From NCBI GenBank assembly GCA_951799405.1, contig OX637333.1, positions 17,111,960-17,175,959 of the forward strand: a stretch of DNA of 64,000 nt, read 5' to 3'. A program made the translations under genes and the position numbers. The stretch comes from Agapetus fuscipes. Lineage: Eukaryota; Arthropoda; Insecta; Trichoptera; Glossosomatidae. The notes beneath the pieces were generated by a model. It was not told the origin of the DNA. It worked only from the letters and a program-made list of their open reading frames with translations, and searched no databases. Below, piece after piece: positions 17,870 to 28,400 of the stretch; position 1 is the stretch's first letter, and each line of letters opens with the position of its first letter.

Positions 17870-18660
17870 GTAGGTTTTTATAACTAGTATTCTGTTCTTA
17901 AATATACTGATTCATGACAATTTTATTTTTACTCAATGCTTCATTTTTCTATATATTGTTTTCATTTCCATTTTTAATGTCTTCCTCGCTTACTTTCAAT
18001 GCATTAATCCCTTTTCCTCGCAATATCAAAAATAATAATATCAAGCCCTAATTTGCTTAAGCTTTTCTCCTATGGCACTGCAGCTAAAACTGAGCCTTTG
18101 CATTAAGTATTGTCTATTATGTAATTATTTTATCTGCTTTGAAGATGATGTTTTCCTGAAAAAGTATAATTTTTTTTAAAATAGTTTTATTTTTACAAGT
18201 TGAGTATTTACTCCACCTTAAGTACTTTCGACTTGCTTCCATTATTTTCAAGAGGATACTCAAAATTGACAAGACAAAAACCATAGAGAAATGAGAAGGA
18301 TGAGTTACCACAAAGAGGTACAAGTAGGGAATAACAAAGGCGAAGCAGCAGGAATCTGAACATTGACCAAACTTACAGAATTACAGTTATGTTTACGAAT
18401 GTCCAAAGTCTCAAGGGCAAATGAATTTCCTAAGTCTCAAGGGCAATTAGTTGTCTGCCCCTGTACCCGGGATGGAGAACCTTAACAGTGTTATTTTTAA
18501 ATGAACAGTCATTTTCCATGCAGTCATCCGACCAACCAGACAAACCCCTAAATGACCTTTTATGTTCTGTTAACCTTACATTTATAGACCTAAACGTTTA
18601 TCCAACATGGAAGTTTTTAACCATTAGGATCTAGAGGAGTTTAACCATACATTTATAGAC
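17870..18660. other. Intronic sequence without recognised features
   Basis: AT-rich, no credible coding, no complete terminal repeats. A minus-strand open stretch at 18117-18323 has no recognisable protein character. Confidence 0.4.
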
Positions 18661-19226
18661 TTAGGACTGATCTTATAAACGTTGGACTAAATATCCGTAA
18701 GCAAATCCTCATTTTACTAACGGATGGACGTTTACACACTGATCTTACCGATGGTCGTCCTAAAAAGCTTTTTTAACCGTCCGTTAATTTTCAATAATGC
18801 ACTCGTATTTTCGATGATTTTTTAAGTGCATTCATGAACATATGTCATCCATTTGCTGTCAGAGACGAAACATAACCTAAAGATGCTTATGTCAACTACG
18901 AAAACGACCAATACAGCCCTATTTAAATTAATTATCTTTCACTATCGGAAGAAATACTCTTTAACAGAGGAGAGCGTAGTAGTCCAATGACAGGCAAAAC
19001 TCACCGCAAAAAATAATGCTTTGACAGCTGACATAACCTCAAACCTTAACAAACCGACCGGTATCTACCTGGAAACCGGGGGTCGGCTGTCTGTTAGATT
19101 CGCCAGTAAAATGAAACTGAAAATTTACGAACAAATTGTTATAATACAGAAAAACGAAATCTGTACCAAACTTCGGTTTATAAGATTTGACATTTAACTA
19201 AAGGATGTTTATAAGATCGGCCCTTA
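18661..19226. mobile_element. PIF/Harbinger-like MITE beside exon 6
   Basis: Termini GGACTGATCTTATAAACG (18664) and, inverted, GGGCCGATCTTATAAACATC (ending 19223) are flanked by TTA on both sides, the duplication made by PIF/Harbinger transposases. 560 bp, no open frame. It ends only 38 bp upstream of the exon at 19264, so its right end may contribute to that intron's branch-point region. Confidence 0.7.
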
Positions 19227-19263
19227 AAGGTTTGCCCGCATTATGTTTTTATTTACTTTTCAG

Positions 19264-19521
19264 TATCTGCGGTGAGAAGTTCCCTCATAACTTTGCCATG
19301 CGCCGGCATATTTTCACCCACTTTCCCAACTTCGTGTGTGAGTCATGTGGGAAAGCGTTTGCCTACGAGAAGCAACTCAACTATCACATTGTGAAGCATC
19401 ACAGCAAACCAACCACTGCAAAAGTGTTCCCATGTGAATTGTGCGATAAAGCATTCAAAAGTGTGGCTTATAGAAGGACGCACGTTAATATAAAGCATAA
19501 AGGAAAGCGTGCTATGTTTAG
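19264..19521 (+). CDS. Zinc-finger gene exon: C2H2 fingers 1-3
   Basis: 258 bp between acceptor ACTTTTCAG and donor TTTAG|GTGTGT. Encodes the body of finger 1 (SICGEKFPHNFAMRRHIFTH, first Cys from the previous exon), finger 2 (CESCGKAFAYEKQLNYHIVK then H) and finger 3 (CELCDKAFKSVAYRRTHVNI then KH). All have C-x2-C-x12-H-x3/4-H spacing with the usual Phe and Leu core positions. The exon ends in ATGTTTAG, which the last exon completes to begin finger 4. Linkers between fingers are not the canonical TGEKP, as in many insect zinc-finger proteins. Probable nuclear DNA-binding protein. Confidence 0.92.
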
Positions 19522-19675
19522 GTGTGTAGGTATAAAGTGATTTTATTTCAATACTAGCTGTCCCGGCAAACTTTGTCTTGCCTTTATTTGTATAAATTAG
19601 ATACAATCTTTTTGTAAATCTGGTAACGGCTGTTAAAAAAATGGAAACGATGAGAAGAAAACTTATTTCGAAGTC

Positions 19676-19866
19676 ATCTATAATCTAAGTTGCAAGGATA
19701 TATTCAATTAAAGCTCTCAGATGTATGCCCACAAACCAACACGTGTAGTTCGCGCTTACAAATGCTGAATGCGTATTTACAAATAAAATCCAAACCTCGA
19801 ATGAACATAAGCCCCACAACTTTTGCCGACCTTCCCTGAAACAGGGGTGACATTGGAAAAATAACC
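19676..19866 (-). repeat. Young RTE 3'-end copy
   Basis: ATAATCT tail at left, then AGTTGCAAGGATATATTCAA; subfamily with AGCTCTCAGATGTATGCCCAC. Its 5' end is truncated in the CACCCAT region. Confidence 0.85.
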
Positions 19867-20284
19867 CCATTATAACTATTTAAGCAAGACAGCATAGCTC
19901 AATAACTTGAAACAATTGAGCGTGCAGAATATGTTCATGGACATTTTATCAAATGAAATTAGGCTCATTTATTTAAAGATAGTGTAGTACGAAAGATGTT
20001 GTAGCCTTTTTAAATTTGCCAAAATTTATAAATTTTTTGTATATTTTGTCATTTTCACAATGTAATTAGTATTTCAAGCATAATTTCATTGCTTAATACC
20101 TATAAAGGAGTGCTGTCAATCTATTGGGCAGGAGGAAACCTTTTCTTTGTACATTTCCAAAATAATTCAATTATCATTTACAGGTTTTCAATCGTTGATA
20201 TACAGTGTAAACATATTGATTGATATTAGAAGAAGTAAAATCATTAAGATAATTTAGGGTAGATCATCGTGTTAACTAATCATT

Positions 20285-20540
20285 ATGTTTGTTCCTTAAC
20301 ATATAGGTTGGTATGCCGGTGACCACTCATGCTATAGAAAATAGTACTTTGCCAATATCACCTCTGTTTCAGGAAAGGTCGGCAAGAGTTGCAGGGTATA
20401 TGTTCATTTGAGGTTTAGGTTTTAACGTTGTAGGTTCACATGCTGCATGTGCAAGCGCGAACTTATATGTATCTACTTATGAGAATGTGAATAATGTGAA
20501 TCTCCAATGTTACATATCTTTGCAACTTAGATTAGCTTAG
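20285..20540 (+). repeat. RTE 3'-end copy
   Basis: From GTTCCTTAACATATAGGTTGG to TTTGCAACTTAGATTAGCTTAG. Orthologous, within the Helitron, to the copy at 36503-36742. Confidence 0.85.
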
Positions 20541-20714
20541 ATCATGAAAAAATGTAACCATCTTTTCATGATCTATTGATGATGCAAACTTTATATTTTC
20601 TTCACTTTGTTTATTTTTGCTTTGATTTGTTGCCTCGTATGAACGATTCGAGCCAAAATTTACACATGGAAAAATTGAATATAAAGAAAGAATATCAAAT
20701 ATGTAGTAAAACTT

Positions 20715-20885
20715 GGTTCAATTTTGCCGATCCCCCGCCCCCGGTTTCAGCGAAAGGGGCAGGGGTTGCAAAGTTTATGCACACATGCAGCATGTGTAAG
20801 CGTGTACTTACATTTGCTTGATTTTGGGCATGCATTAAATATGAGTCTTAAATGTCAATATATCTTTGCAACTTAGATTATATTT
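20715..20885 (+). repeat. RTE 3'-end copy, older subfamily
   Basis: From ACTTGGTTCAATTTTGCCGA to TCTTTGCAACTTAGATTATA; counterpart of 36905-37020. Confidence 0.75.
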
Positions 20886-21494
20886 ATATATTTGGAACTA
20901 AGAAATGTTGAAAAGTTGCTTGCTGACACATTCAAAATTCCAATATGAAAAAGTGCATTCAGGTTATCCGGTCTATGAAAATCTTCGATGTAACTTTTCA
21001 AAAGAAAAATGTTACGACCTTTTCTTTTAGCAAGACAAAAAGAGAAACTTCCCCATACTTAAAATAAATGATTGTGAGTAATATGATTCACATTGAACTT
21101 CACACGATCCATCTTGAAGGTAATTTACATGTTTACTAAATATTTGGCCAATGTGTTATGGGTATTTATTTTTTATATAAATGCAGTACTTATATGTGCC
21201 AAACCAAATTCCAGTACATGAACAATGTTCAACTTTTCACAAAATTGAAAATCTTCCATGATACTTTTTCAATTTTTTTTATCCAAACACTTGTTTCAGA
21301 TTACAAACATCATAAAAAAAAACAAATCGGTTCAGTCATTCTCGAGTGATACGTTTACCAACAAAATTTCATTTAGATGCATTCAGGTATCACCTTATGT
21401 TTTTATGCAACTTAGATTATAGGTCGTCGACTTGTAGGTTGGTATGAGGCTGATACTGTACAATTTTTTTCACTTCTGCCTGTTTAAAGTAAAG

Positions 21495-21765
21495 TCAGCA
21501 TCTATAATAATCTATAATCGAAGTTGCACGAATATATTCATTTAAAGCTCTCAGATGTATGCCCGCAAACAAACACATGTAGTTCGCGCTTACAAATGCT
21601 GAATGTGTACTAACAAATAAAATCCAAACCTCAAATGAACATAAGCCCCACAACTTTTGCCGACCTTCCCTGACACAGGGGTGACATTGGCAAAGTGAAC
21701 CATTTTTTACAGTATGGGTGGTCAGCCTCATATCAACCTATAAGTCAGTCAAGGAGTTAAGCATA
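21495..21765 (-). repeat. Young RTE 3'-end copy
   Basis: Nearly the same sequence as copies at 35868, 51055 and 53030, with a CTATAATC tail. It splits the older diverged RTE sequence whose parts are at 21420-21490 and 21790-21930. Confidence 0.85.
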
Positions 21766-21789
21766 AGTTCAGTTTATGTTAATCGGACA

Positions 21790-21930
21790 TTTGAGCATTG
21801 CGTTTGTGTCTTATTTTGAAAATATACATGCATTATGTGTATGCGAGCACTAAAATGTTCTTCCTTATGTGCATTCATTCAATATGAACCTTAAATGTGT
21901 GCATATATTTGTAACTGAGATTAAAGACTT
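21790..21930 (+). repeat. Diverged RTE 3' end inside Helitron
   Basis: CATTGCGTTTGTGTCTTATT to TTGTAACTGAGATTAAAGAC. The same diverged unit occurs at 29270, 34985 and 37380 within the other Helitron copies, so it entered the ancestral Helitron. Confidence 0.65.
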
Positions 21931-22105
21931 ATTTATTTAACCTTGAACGCTTTTCATGACTGTGACAGTTGAAAAGCTAAATTCCAATTTTTAAAAAAGA
22001 GTTCTGTTTGGTAAAGGCTGTTGATGAATAAAATCTTTTATTCCATTTTCAAATTTTGTACCTACCTGTTTATTTTATTAATTTGATTTTGTTTAACCTC
22101 TTAAC

Positions 22106-22298
22106 GCTTTGCGTGGCTCTGTTGACTGTGCTCAGGGGAGGGAGGCGCTCTTAGCTTTGCGTGGCTCTGTTGACTGTGCTCAGGGGAGGGAGGCGCTCTT
22201 AGAGGTGCGTGTCTCTGCTGGCTGTGGCGGGTGAGGGAGGCGCTCTTAGCTTTGCGTGGCTCTGCTGACTGTGCTCAGGGGCAGGAGGCACTCTTAGC
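22106..22298 (+). repeat. Four tandem 48-bp units in LINE 5' region
   Basis: Units start at about 22106, 22154, 22202 and 22249 with GCTTTGCGTGGCTCTG followed by GACTGTG and GGGAGGAGGCGCTCTTAG-like sequence. They are GC-richer than their surroundings. LINE promoters often consist of tandem 5' monomers, so these are candidate internal promoter repeats. Confidence 0.8.
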
Positions 22299-22440
22299 GG
22301 TTATTTTTATATATTTAAGACTTGTCTATATAGTTAAGATTGTGTCAAACGACACATAACTGTAGTTTAGATTTTATTTATATATTTTTTAGTATTATGA
22401 CAATTTTGTTTTTCCATCGAGTCTGTCTGGTTAAGATGGT

Positions 22441-23904
22441 TTGATGGAGGGACAAAGGCGCACAGAATCTGACAAGTTCTGTCGCCGTGAAGCTTGGGGA
22501 GTGTCAAATGGCCCCTGCAGGGTTGCCAAAGCTTTTACCACACTGAAGAAATCACTTCCGTCTGGTAACAGTAGACGTAAGCAAGAAGATGAATGGAAAA
22601 TTGGAACTTTAAATGTAAGAGGAATGAAGGACAAAGAACAAGAGTTAGAGAAAGAGATGAATGACAGGAAGATTAATATTCTATGTGTGACTGAGACCAA
22701 GATGAAAGGTGAAGGGGAGAAAGTTCTGAGTAATGGTAGTTTATTCATTTACTCGGGAGTGAAAGATGGATGCCCTAGACAGGGTGTTGGTGTGATTATA
22801 ATTGAGAGTGTGAGAAATTATGTTAGGAATTACGAATGGATCTCTCCTAGGATTCTTCTAGTGAGGATCAGGTATGGAAGTATGAACTTTTTACTCATTG
22901 CATGCTATGCGCCAGTAGATTCAGAATGTATGGAGACTAAAAATGAATTCTGGGATATGCTTGATGACACAGTCAGAATGAAAGACGAGAATGAAAAGTT
23001 ATTGCTTCTTGGTGACATGAATGGATGGGTAGGTAGAAGAAAGGATGAATATGAGAGGGTCGTAGGACCAAATGGAAGAGGTGTCATCAATGGAAGTGGG
23101 AGACGTCTTGTCGACATGTGTGTGGAGCATGGTATGTTTGTATCAAATACCTGGTTTAAACATAAAGACGTGCACACATATACGTGGTATGGGCCAAATA
23201 CTCGCACTGTCATTGACTACATATGTATGGAAGAATGTATGAGAGGTGCCATAAGAGATGTCAGAGTCTACCAAGGTGTATCCGTGGGATCAGACCATCA
23301 TCTCTTGTGTGCCACAGTGATGATAGGTAAAGTGAAAATGTTGAAAAGAACGAAAGTTATTAAGATGAAAAGAATAAAGGTAGAAAAACTAGATGATGAA
23401 AGTGTGAGGAATGATTTTGAAGTGGAAGTAAGCCAGATTTTGAAATCGGATGAATGCAAAGAATTGGCGAAGAATGCATGTGTAGGAAAAATGTGGGAAA
23501 CATTTAAAACATGTTTGGTTGAAAGTGCAAAGAAAGTATGTGGAGAAGTGACGATTGGGCATAGAAAAGGCAATGAATGGTGGAACGATAAGGTTAAACA
23601 AGCAGTGAAAGAGAAGAAAGATAGTTATTTAAAATGGATTAATGATAGAAAGAATAAAATGTTAGAGACCGAGTACAAGAGGAAAAAATGGCTAGCGAAG
23701 AATGAAGTTCAAATGAGTAAGAGAAGTATGGAAGAGAAATTAAGTGAAAGAGCACAGAATGACTTCTCTGACAATAAAAAGATGTTTTGGAGCTGGGTGA
23801 GACAAAACAACGAAAGTTGTAAGTCCACAACTCCGGGAATCAAAAATGTCAGCGGAGACATTCTGTGGAATAAAGAAGATGTAAGATATTTAAGGAAAAT
23901 TTAA
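22441..23904 (+). pseudogene. RTE-like LINE endonuclease ORF, truncated before RT
   Basis: 487 codons. The APE-type endonuclease runs from about residue 52 with recognisable motifs: IGTLNVRGM (Asn), CVTETKM (catalytic Glu), VGVIII, LIACYAPVDS, LLLLGDMNGWVG (Asp/Asn), TYTWYGPNTRTVIDYI and SVGSDHHLL (final Asp-His). This is the DNA-nicking module of target-primed reverse transcription. A long charged linker follows, and the frame ends at YLRKI before any RT motif. A normal RTE ORF would continue for several hundred residues. The C-terminal region of the same family is seen at 45847-46278 and 53395-53685. Confidence 0.85.
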
Positions 23905-23930
23905 GAAAATAATGTAAGATATAAAGATAT

Positions 23931-24137
23931 TTAAGGCTGTGTAAGAACTTAAAAAAACTTAAACAAAAAAAGACGTATTAGTACCTATATCTTACTTTTA
24001 TGTAATAGAGTATTTTTTGAAAATTTATGAATATCTGCAGATTTTTTCTACGTTATTTTAAAGGAGCATCTCTGAAAGTTGTCTTAAATGCTCATTTACA
24101 TTTTAATATCTTTATTTCTTTTGTATTTATATCTAAA
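23931..24137. other. AT-rich spacer
   Basis: No coding, no repeats recognised between the truncated LINE and the Helitron end. Confidence 0.4.
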
Positions 24138-24330
24138 CTAGCAGTACCCGGCGTGTTTCACAACGCCATTTGTACATGTGGAATCAATTTATTTCTACTT
24201 ATAAAAGAGGCAGCATTTACGCAACAACAGAACCACAAAATTGTTGTAATCCAATCGGAATCAAAATTCACAATTCTTTTCTAGATTAATCTTCAGATTT
24301 CTGAAAAATTGGTCTAGAACTGTTGAGCAG
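24138..24330 (-). mobile_element. Helitron 3' end, other family
   Basis: On the minus strand a GGCGT...ACGCC hairpin is followed by GGGTACTG and CTAG, then T. The 5' end was not found, so the right limit is arbitrary. Confidence 0.5.
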
Positions 24331-24334
24331 TAAG

Positions 24335-24480
24335 GCCAGACATACGAGAAACAACAATTGCGGTGCTTCCACTTATATTTAAAATGAACATACACCCGCA
24401 ACTCTTCCCGACCTTCCATCAAACAGGGGTGATATTGGCAAAGTGAACCATTTTCTACATCATGGGTGGTCACTGGTCAG
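24335..24480 (-). repeat. RTE 3'-end fragment
   Basis: AAATGAACATACACCCGCAA to ATGGGTGGTCACTGGTCAGCC. Faces the + copy that follows, head to head. Confidence 0.7.
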
Positions 24481-24665
24481 CCGCCAATGTCACTCCGGTT
24501 GCAGGGAAGTTCGGCAAGATTTTCAAGGTGTATATTCATTTGAGATTGTTTTTTTATATTGTAAGTCCACATGCGTCATGTTCAAACGCGAAGTCATACG
24601 TGTCTGCTTTTGAAAATGCATATAATGTGAATCCCTAATGTTACATATATTTGCAACTTAGATTA
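24481..24665 (+). repeat. RTE 3'-end copy
   Basis: GCCAATGTCACTCCGGTTGC to ATTTGCAACTTAGATTAAAT. Forms a head-to-head pair with 24335-24480. Confidence 0.75.
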
Positions 24666-24985
24666 AATCAGAAGGTAATGCAAATGGAGCATTTTCCATA
24701 GACAGAAAAATTACAAAATTGCTCTTCCGCAAAAAGGCAAACTATTGCGAAGAGAATAGCAAATTTCTCAACGTTGCGTGGAAGTCGTATCCAATTTCAT
24801 CATAAAATGTGTATCTTCCATGACGAAGAAGCGCATTTTGTCAAGAATAATTGTTGTTGCTCGTGTTTGAAGATTTTAAGTACTTGAGGAGGCTTTTGGT
24901 GATTCACCAATAGATATCCTAGACCTAGATGCTCCATTATATGAAAAAGTTGTAGGACAGTAAATTAATTTATTTGTAAAAAGTC
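24666..24985. repeat. Unclassified repeat block
   Basis: A stretch containing GGAAGTCGTATCCAATTTCA and GACGAAGAAGCGCATTTTG recurs at 25690-25850 with the same order, each time directly upstream of a tRNA-like SINE. The two SINEs were therefore duplicated together with their flank. Confidence 0.6.
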
Positions 24986-25205
24986 CGATCAATAGCTCAG
25001 TCGGTAGAGTACATGCATTTCATGCCGCGAGCATAGGTTAGAATCCCAGCGACGGTGTCAGAAATGATTTCCCGTTTCAGTGTTTTCTTCAAACCCAAAA
25101 TAAAATACCGGCAAGCCTTACTCAGCCTTCAAAAGAAATTAGTACCAACCCTTTCGGGAGCTGGAAACCCACACGTCAAGTAGTTGTCGTAAGGTCACCC
25201 CCATA
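24986..25205 (+). repeat. tRNA-derived SINE
   Basis: Diverged head CGATCAATAGCTCAGTCGGTAG (A box) with a damaged B box, then the family body CCGGCAAGCCTTACTCAGCC and the GGGAGCTGG segment. The tail is replaced by an RTE copy from 25206. Confidence 0.75.
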
Positions 25206-25385
25206 CCTGTTTCAGCGAAGGTTGACAAAAGTTTATGGGTTATTGTTCATTTAAGATTTGGATTTTAAATTAAAAGTAGGTACACATGCAGCATTTGTAA
25301 TCGCGAACTTACACGTGTCTACTTTTGTGAATGCATTATAATATGAATCCTAAATGTAAATATATCTTTGCAACTTAGATTATAC
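25206..25385 (+). repeat. RTE 3'-end copy
   Basis: CTGTTTCAGCGAAGGTTGAC to TCTTTGCAACTTAGATTATAC. Confidence 0.8.
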
Positions 25386-25640
25386 ATTATATTGTAGATG
25401 ACTATTATGGTCTTCTTCTATTGGGTGGTTTAAAATTTTACCGACCTCGTTGCTGAAAAATTGAGAATAGGGAACCGTTTTTTATTTGATCACTATTAAG
25501 CTTCACAAGAACCATTCCATGAATATTTGACATGTTTCCTGAAAAATTTGTCAATATCGGATCAGCGGTTTAGGCGTTTACAGGGAATATACATACACAC
25601 ATATGTACATACACATACATTCTTATTTATAGATATAGAA
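25386..25640 (+). repeat. Interspersed repeat with ACAT-rich tail
   Basis: Shares GGTCTTCTTNTATTGGGTNGTTT, GACATGTTTCCT and a CATACATA-type microsatellite end with 26762-27025. Both copies lie directly after an RTE tail. Family not identified. Confidence 0.6.
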
Positions 25641-25865
25641 GATTGAAAATGAATTTTTTGAACCATACTGAAGAAAATAACAGAAATCTCAACGTTTCGT
25701 GGAAGTCGTACCCAATGACGAAGAAGCGCATTTTGTCATTAATATAATTGTTGTTGCTCGTGTTTGAAGATTGTAGGCACTTGAGGTGACCTTTGGTGAT
25801 TCATCAACAGATATCAAAAATGCTCCATCAGATAAAAAAGTTGTTGGACGGTAAATTAATTCATT

Positions 25866-26425
25866 GTAGGTCCGGTCGATAGCTCAGTTGGTAGAGTGCT
25901 AGCATTCTATGCCGAGAGCTCGGGTTCGAATCCCGCCGAGGGTGTCAGAAATGATTTCCCGTTCCGGTGTTGATTTCAAACTTTTCGGCTGACCACACAT
26001 GCTGCAGAAAATGGTTCACTTTGCCAATGTCATCCCTGTTTCAGGGAAGGTTGGCAAGAGTTGCAGGGTGTATGTCCATTTGAGACTTGGTTTGTATATT
26101 GTAGGTTTACATGCGGCATGCGCAAGCGCGAACTTGTATGTGTCTGCTTGTGAGAATGCATTAAATGTGAATCCCCAATGTTACATATCTTTGCAACTTA
26201 GTAATAGTTAGTTATAGTTACAGTTAAATAAAAAAACCGGCAAGGCTTACTCAGCCTTCAAAAGGAATAAGTACCAGCCCCCTCGCCAGCCCGGAGCTGA
26301 GAAACCCCCACTTCACTGAAGTGGTTGGCGTAAAGCCGGCCCCCTATCTGTAAAAATAAATGGGTTCACTCGCAAGAAGTTACACTATATGTGTAGCTTA
26401 GTTGCGTTAGCGTTAGTTGAGTAAA
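25866..26425 (+). repeat. tRNA-derived SINE split by an RTE copy
   Basis: Head 25866-25982 has a clear A box (TAGCTCAGTTGGTAGAGTG) and B box (GGGTTCGAATCCCGCC). The body resumes at about 26220 (CCGGCAAGGCTTACTCAGCC) and ends near GTTGCGTTAGCG at 26420. An RTE 3' end at 25983-26214 is inserted between. The T-arm folds, but the anticodon arm does not pair well, so this is not a functional tRNA. Confidence 0.85.
25983..26214 (+). repeat. RTE 3'-end copy inside SINE
   Basis: TTTCGGCTGACCACACATGC to ATCTTTGCAACTTAGTAATAG. Confidence 0.85.
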
Positions 26426-26427
26426 AA

Positions 26428-26587
26428 TTCCGGTCGATAATGCAGTTGGTCTTCGTTGCATGACGAGTTATCCCAAAATAAAATCCCGGCAAGCCTTACT
26501 CAGCCTTCATAAGAAATGAGTACCAACCCCCTCGGGAGCTGGGAAACCTCCACTTCAACAGGTTGGCATAAGGCGGGCCCTCGTACC
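26428..26587 (+). repeat. tRNA-derived SINE, head deleted
   Basis: CCGGTCGATAATGCAGTTGG keeps a degenerate A box. The B box is gone, and the body CCCGGCAAGCCTTACTCAGCC follows. Confidence 0.7.
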
Positions 26588-26760
26588 TTTTTTAGGAAAG
26601 GCCGGCAAAAGTTGCTGTGTGAATGTTAATTTGAGATTTGGATTTTAAATTATAAGTAAGTACACATGCAGCATTTGTAAGCGCGAACTTACACGTGGCT
26701 ACTTGTGGGCACGCATTTTATATGACTTTAATGTCAATATATCCTTGCAACTTAGATTAT
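26588..26760 (+). repeat. RTE 3'-end copy
   Basis: TTTTTTAGGAAAGGCCGGCA to TCCTTGCAACTTAGATTATAC. Confidence 0.8.
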
Positions 26761-26761
26761 A

Positions 26762-27025
26762 CAATATATTATAGATGCTAGAATACTATGGTCTTCTTGT
26801 ATCGGGTTGTTTCAAAATTTATCGACCTTGTTGCTGAAAAATATGGAAAAGGCAACCTTTTTTTTATTTGATCACCATCAAACTGTACAGGAACCATTCT
26901 AAGAATATTTGACATGTTTCCTAAAAATTTCATCAAAATCAAATAAGCGATTTATAAGGAATATTCATACAAACCCACATACATACATACATACATACAC
27001 ACATACATTCTGTTTTATAGATTTA
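26762..27025 (+). repeat. Interspersed repeat with ACATACAT tail
   Basis: Second copy of the repeat at 25386-25640, ending in (CATA)n from about 26975. Confidence 0.6.
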
Positions 27026-27239
27026 GATAAACCTTAAAAAATACGATTAATGCGTCTAATATAAGAAAAAAATCTATCGTCAAATAATGGGTATAAGTAT
27101 GATGAACTGAGTTTTTTTATTGATATTTTGTGGTTTTTTACTGTATTCTTTTGTTTGTAATAATTCGTCACGCGCTTATCATTAGTTTTATTTCATTAAA
27201 TTAACCTATTTCTATTATATGGGGAAATTTGTCCAAAAA

Positions 27240-28400
27240 TTAAGTTCATATGGGGCATTTGTAAGCACGAACTTATACCTGTCTGCTTGTGGGAATGCAT
27301 TTAATATATAAATCTCAAATGGCATGTATCTTTACAACTTAGATTATGTAAAGAAATACACAAAATAATTTCCTTGACTTATAGGTTTGTATGAGGCTGA
27401 CCACCCATACTTTAAAAAATAGGTCACTTTGCAAATTTCACCTTTGTTTCAGGGAAGGTTGGCAAGAGTTGCAGGGCTTATGTTCTTTTGAGATTGGGTT
27501 TATTTTGTAAGTCCACATGGGGCATTTGTAAGCGCAAACTTATCTGCTTGTGGGAATGCATCTAATATGAATCTCAAATGGTATGTATCTTTGCAACTCA
27601 GATTATAGAACTAAACAAAATAATTTCCTTGACTAATAGGTTAGTATGTGGCTGTCCACCCATACTGTAAGAAATGGTTCACCATGCAAATTTCATCTCT
27701 GTTTGAGGAAAACTCGGCAAGAGTTGCAGGGCTTATGTTCATTTGAGATTAGGTTTTTATGTTGTAAGTCCACATGGGGCATTTGTAAGCGCAAACTTAT
27801 CTGCTTGTGGGAATGCATTTAATATGAATCTCAAATGGTATGTATCTTTGCAACTCAGATTATAGAACTAAACAAAATAATTTCCTTGACTAATAGGTTA
27901 GTATGTGGCTGTCCACCCATACTGTAAGAAATGGTTCACCATGCAAATTTCATCTCTGTTTGAGGAAAACTCGGCAAGAGTTGCAGGGCTTATGTTCATT
28001 TGAGATTAGGTTTTTATGTTGTAAGTCCACATGGGGCATTTGTAAGCGCAAACTTATACCTGTCTGCTTGTGGGAATGCATTAAATTTGAATTTCAAATG
28101 GCATGTATCTTTGCAACTAACATATGTAGATTATGTAAAGAAATACACAAAATAATTTCCTTGACTTATAGGTTGGTATGAGGCTGACCACCCATACTTT
28201 AAAAAATGGTTAATTTTGAAAATTTCACCTTTGTTTCAGGGAAGGTTGGCAAGAGTTGCAGGGCTTATGTTCATTTGGAATGGGTTTTTATGTTGTAAGT
28301 ACACATGCAGCATGTCTAAGCGCGAACTTATTAATGTCTGCTTGTAGGAATGCATGGAATATGAATCTCAAATGTAATTTATCTCTGCAACTTAGATTAC
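27240..28400 (+). repeat. Tandem run of five RTE 3'-end copies
   Basis: One partial copy (27240-27345) is followed by four units whose starts (CCTTGACT) lie at 27372, 27627, 27883 and 28159, spacings of about 255, 256 and 276 bp. All face the same way and are joined by the same spacer (ACAAAATAATTT). Units two and three look nearly identical. This is head-to-tail duplication of a LINE 3' end, an early satellite stage. Confidence 0.85.

Larger units (their letters stand above)
19554..22098 (-). mobile_element. Non-autonomous Helitron, minus copy, 5' end lost
   Basis: The 3' terminus on the minus strand is a short hairpin (GGCAA...TTGCC), then GGGACAG and CTAG with T following, as Helitrons end. 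Homologous blocks continue to 22098, where the 5' UTR of an RTE LINE cuts it. It lacks one RTE insertion present in the copy at 35381-37962 (compare GTAGATCATCGTGTT near 20259), so it preserves the empty site. It is itself hit by RTE copies at 19676 and 21500. Confidence 0.7.
22099..23930 (+). mobile_element. RTE-like LINE, 5' half
   Basis: Contains a 5' region of four 48-bp repeats (22106-22298) and the endonuclease part of the ORF, then stops before RT in an A-rich stretch. Keeping the 5' end and losing the 3' end is the opposite of normal LINE truncation and indicates a later deletion or rearrangement. It interrupts the Helitron ending at 22098. Confidence 0.8.

Noticed and set aside
18117..18323. 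A small hydrophobic minus-strand protein
   Set aside because: AT-rich composition, no splice or domain support; typical of random frames here.
22441..22748. A minus-strand protein at 22431-22748
   Set aside because: It is antisense to the endonuclease frame, which has all expected motifs.
25866..25945. A functional tRNA gene
   Set aside because: A and B boxes and T-arm are present, but the anticodon arm does not fold and the SINE body follows. The same head recurs at 46905, 49412 and 54010.
27240..28400. A CRISPR-like array from regular repeats
   Set aside because: Units are 255-276 bp LINE 3' ends with no unique spacers, in an animal genome.
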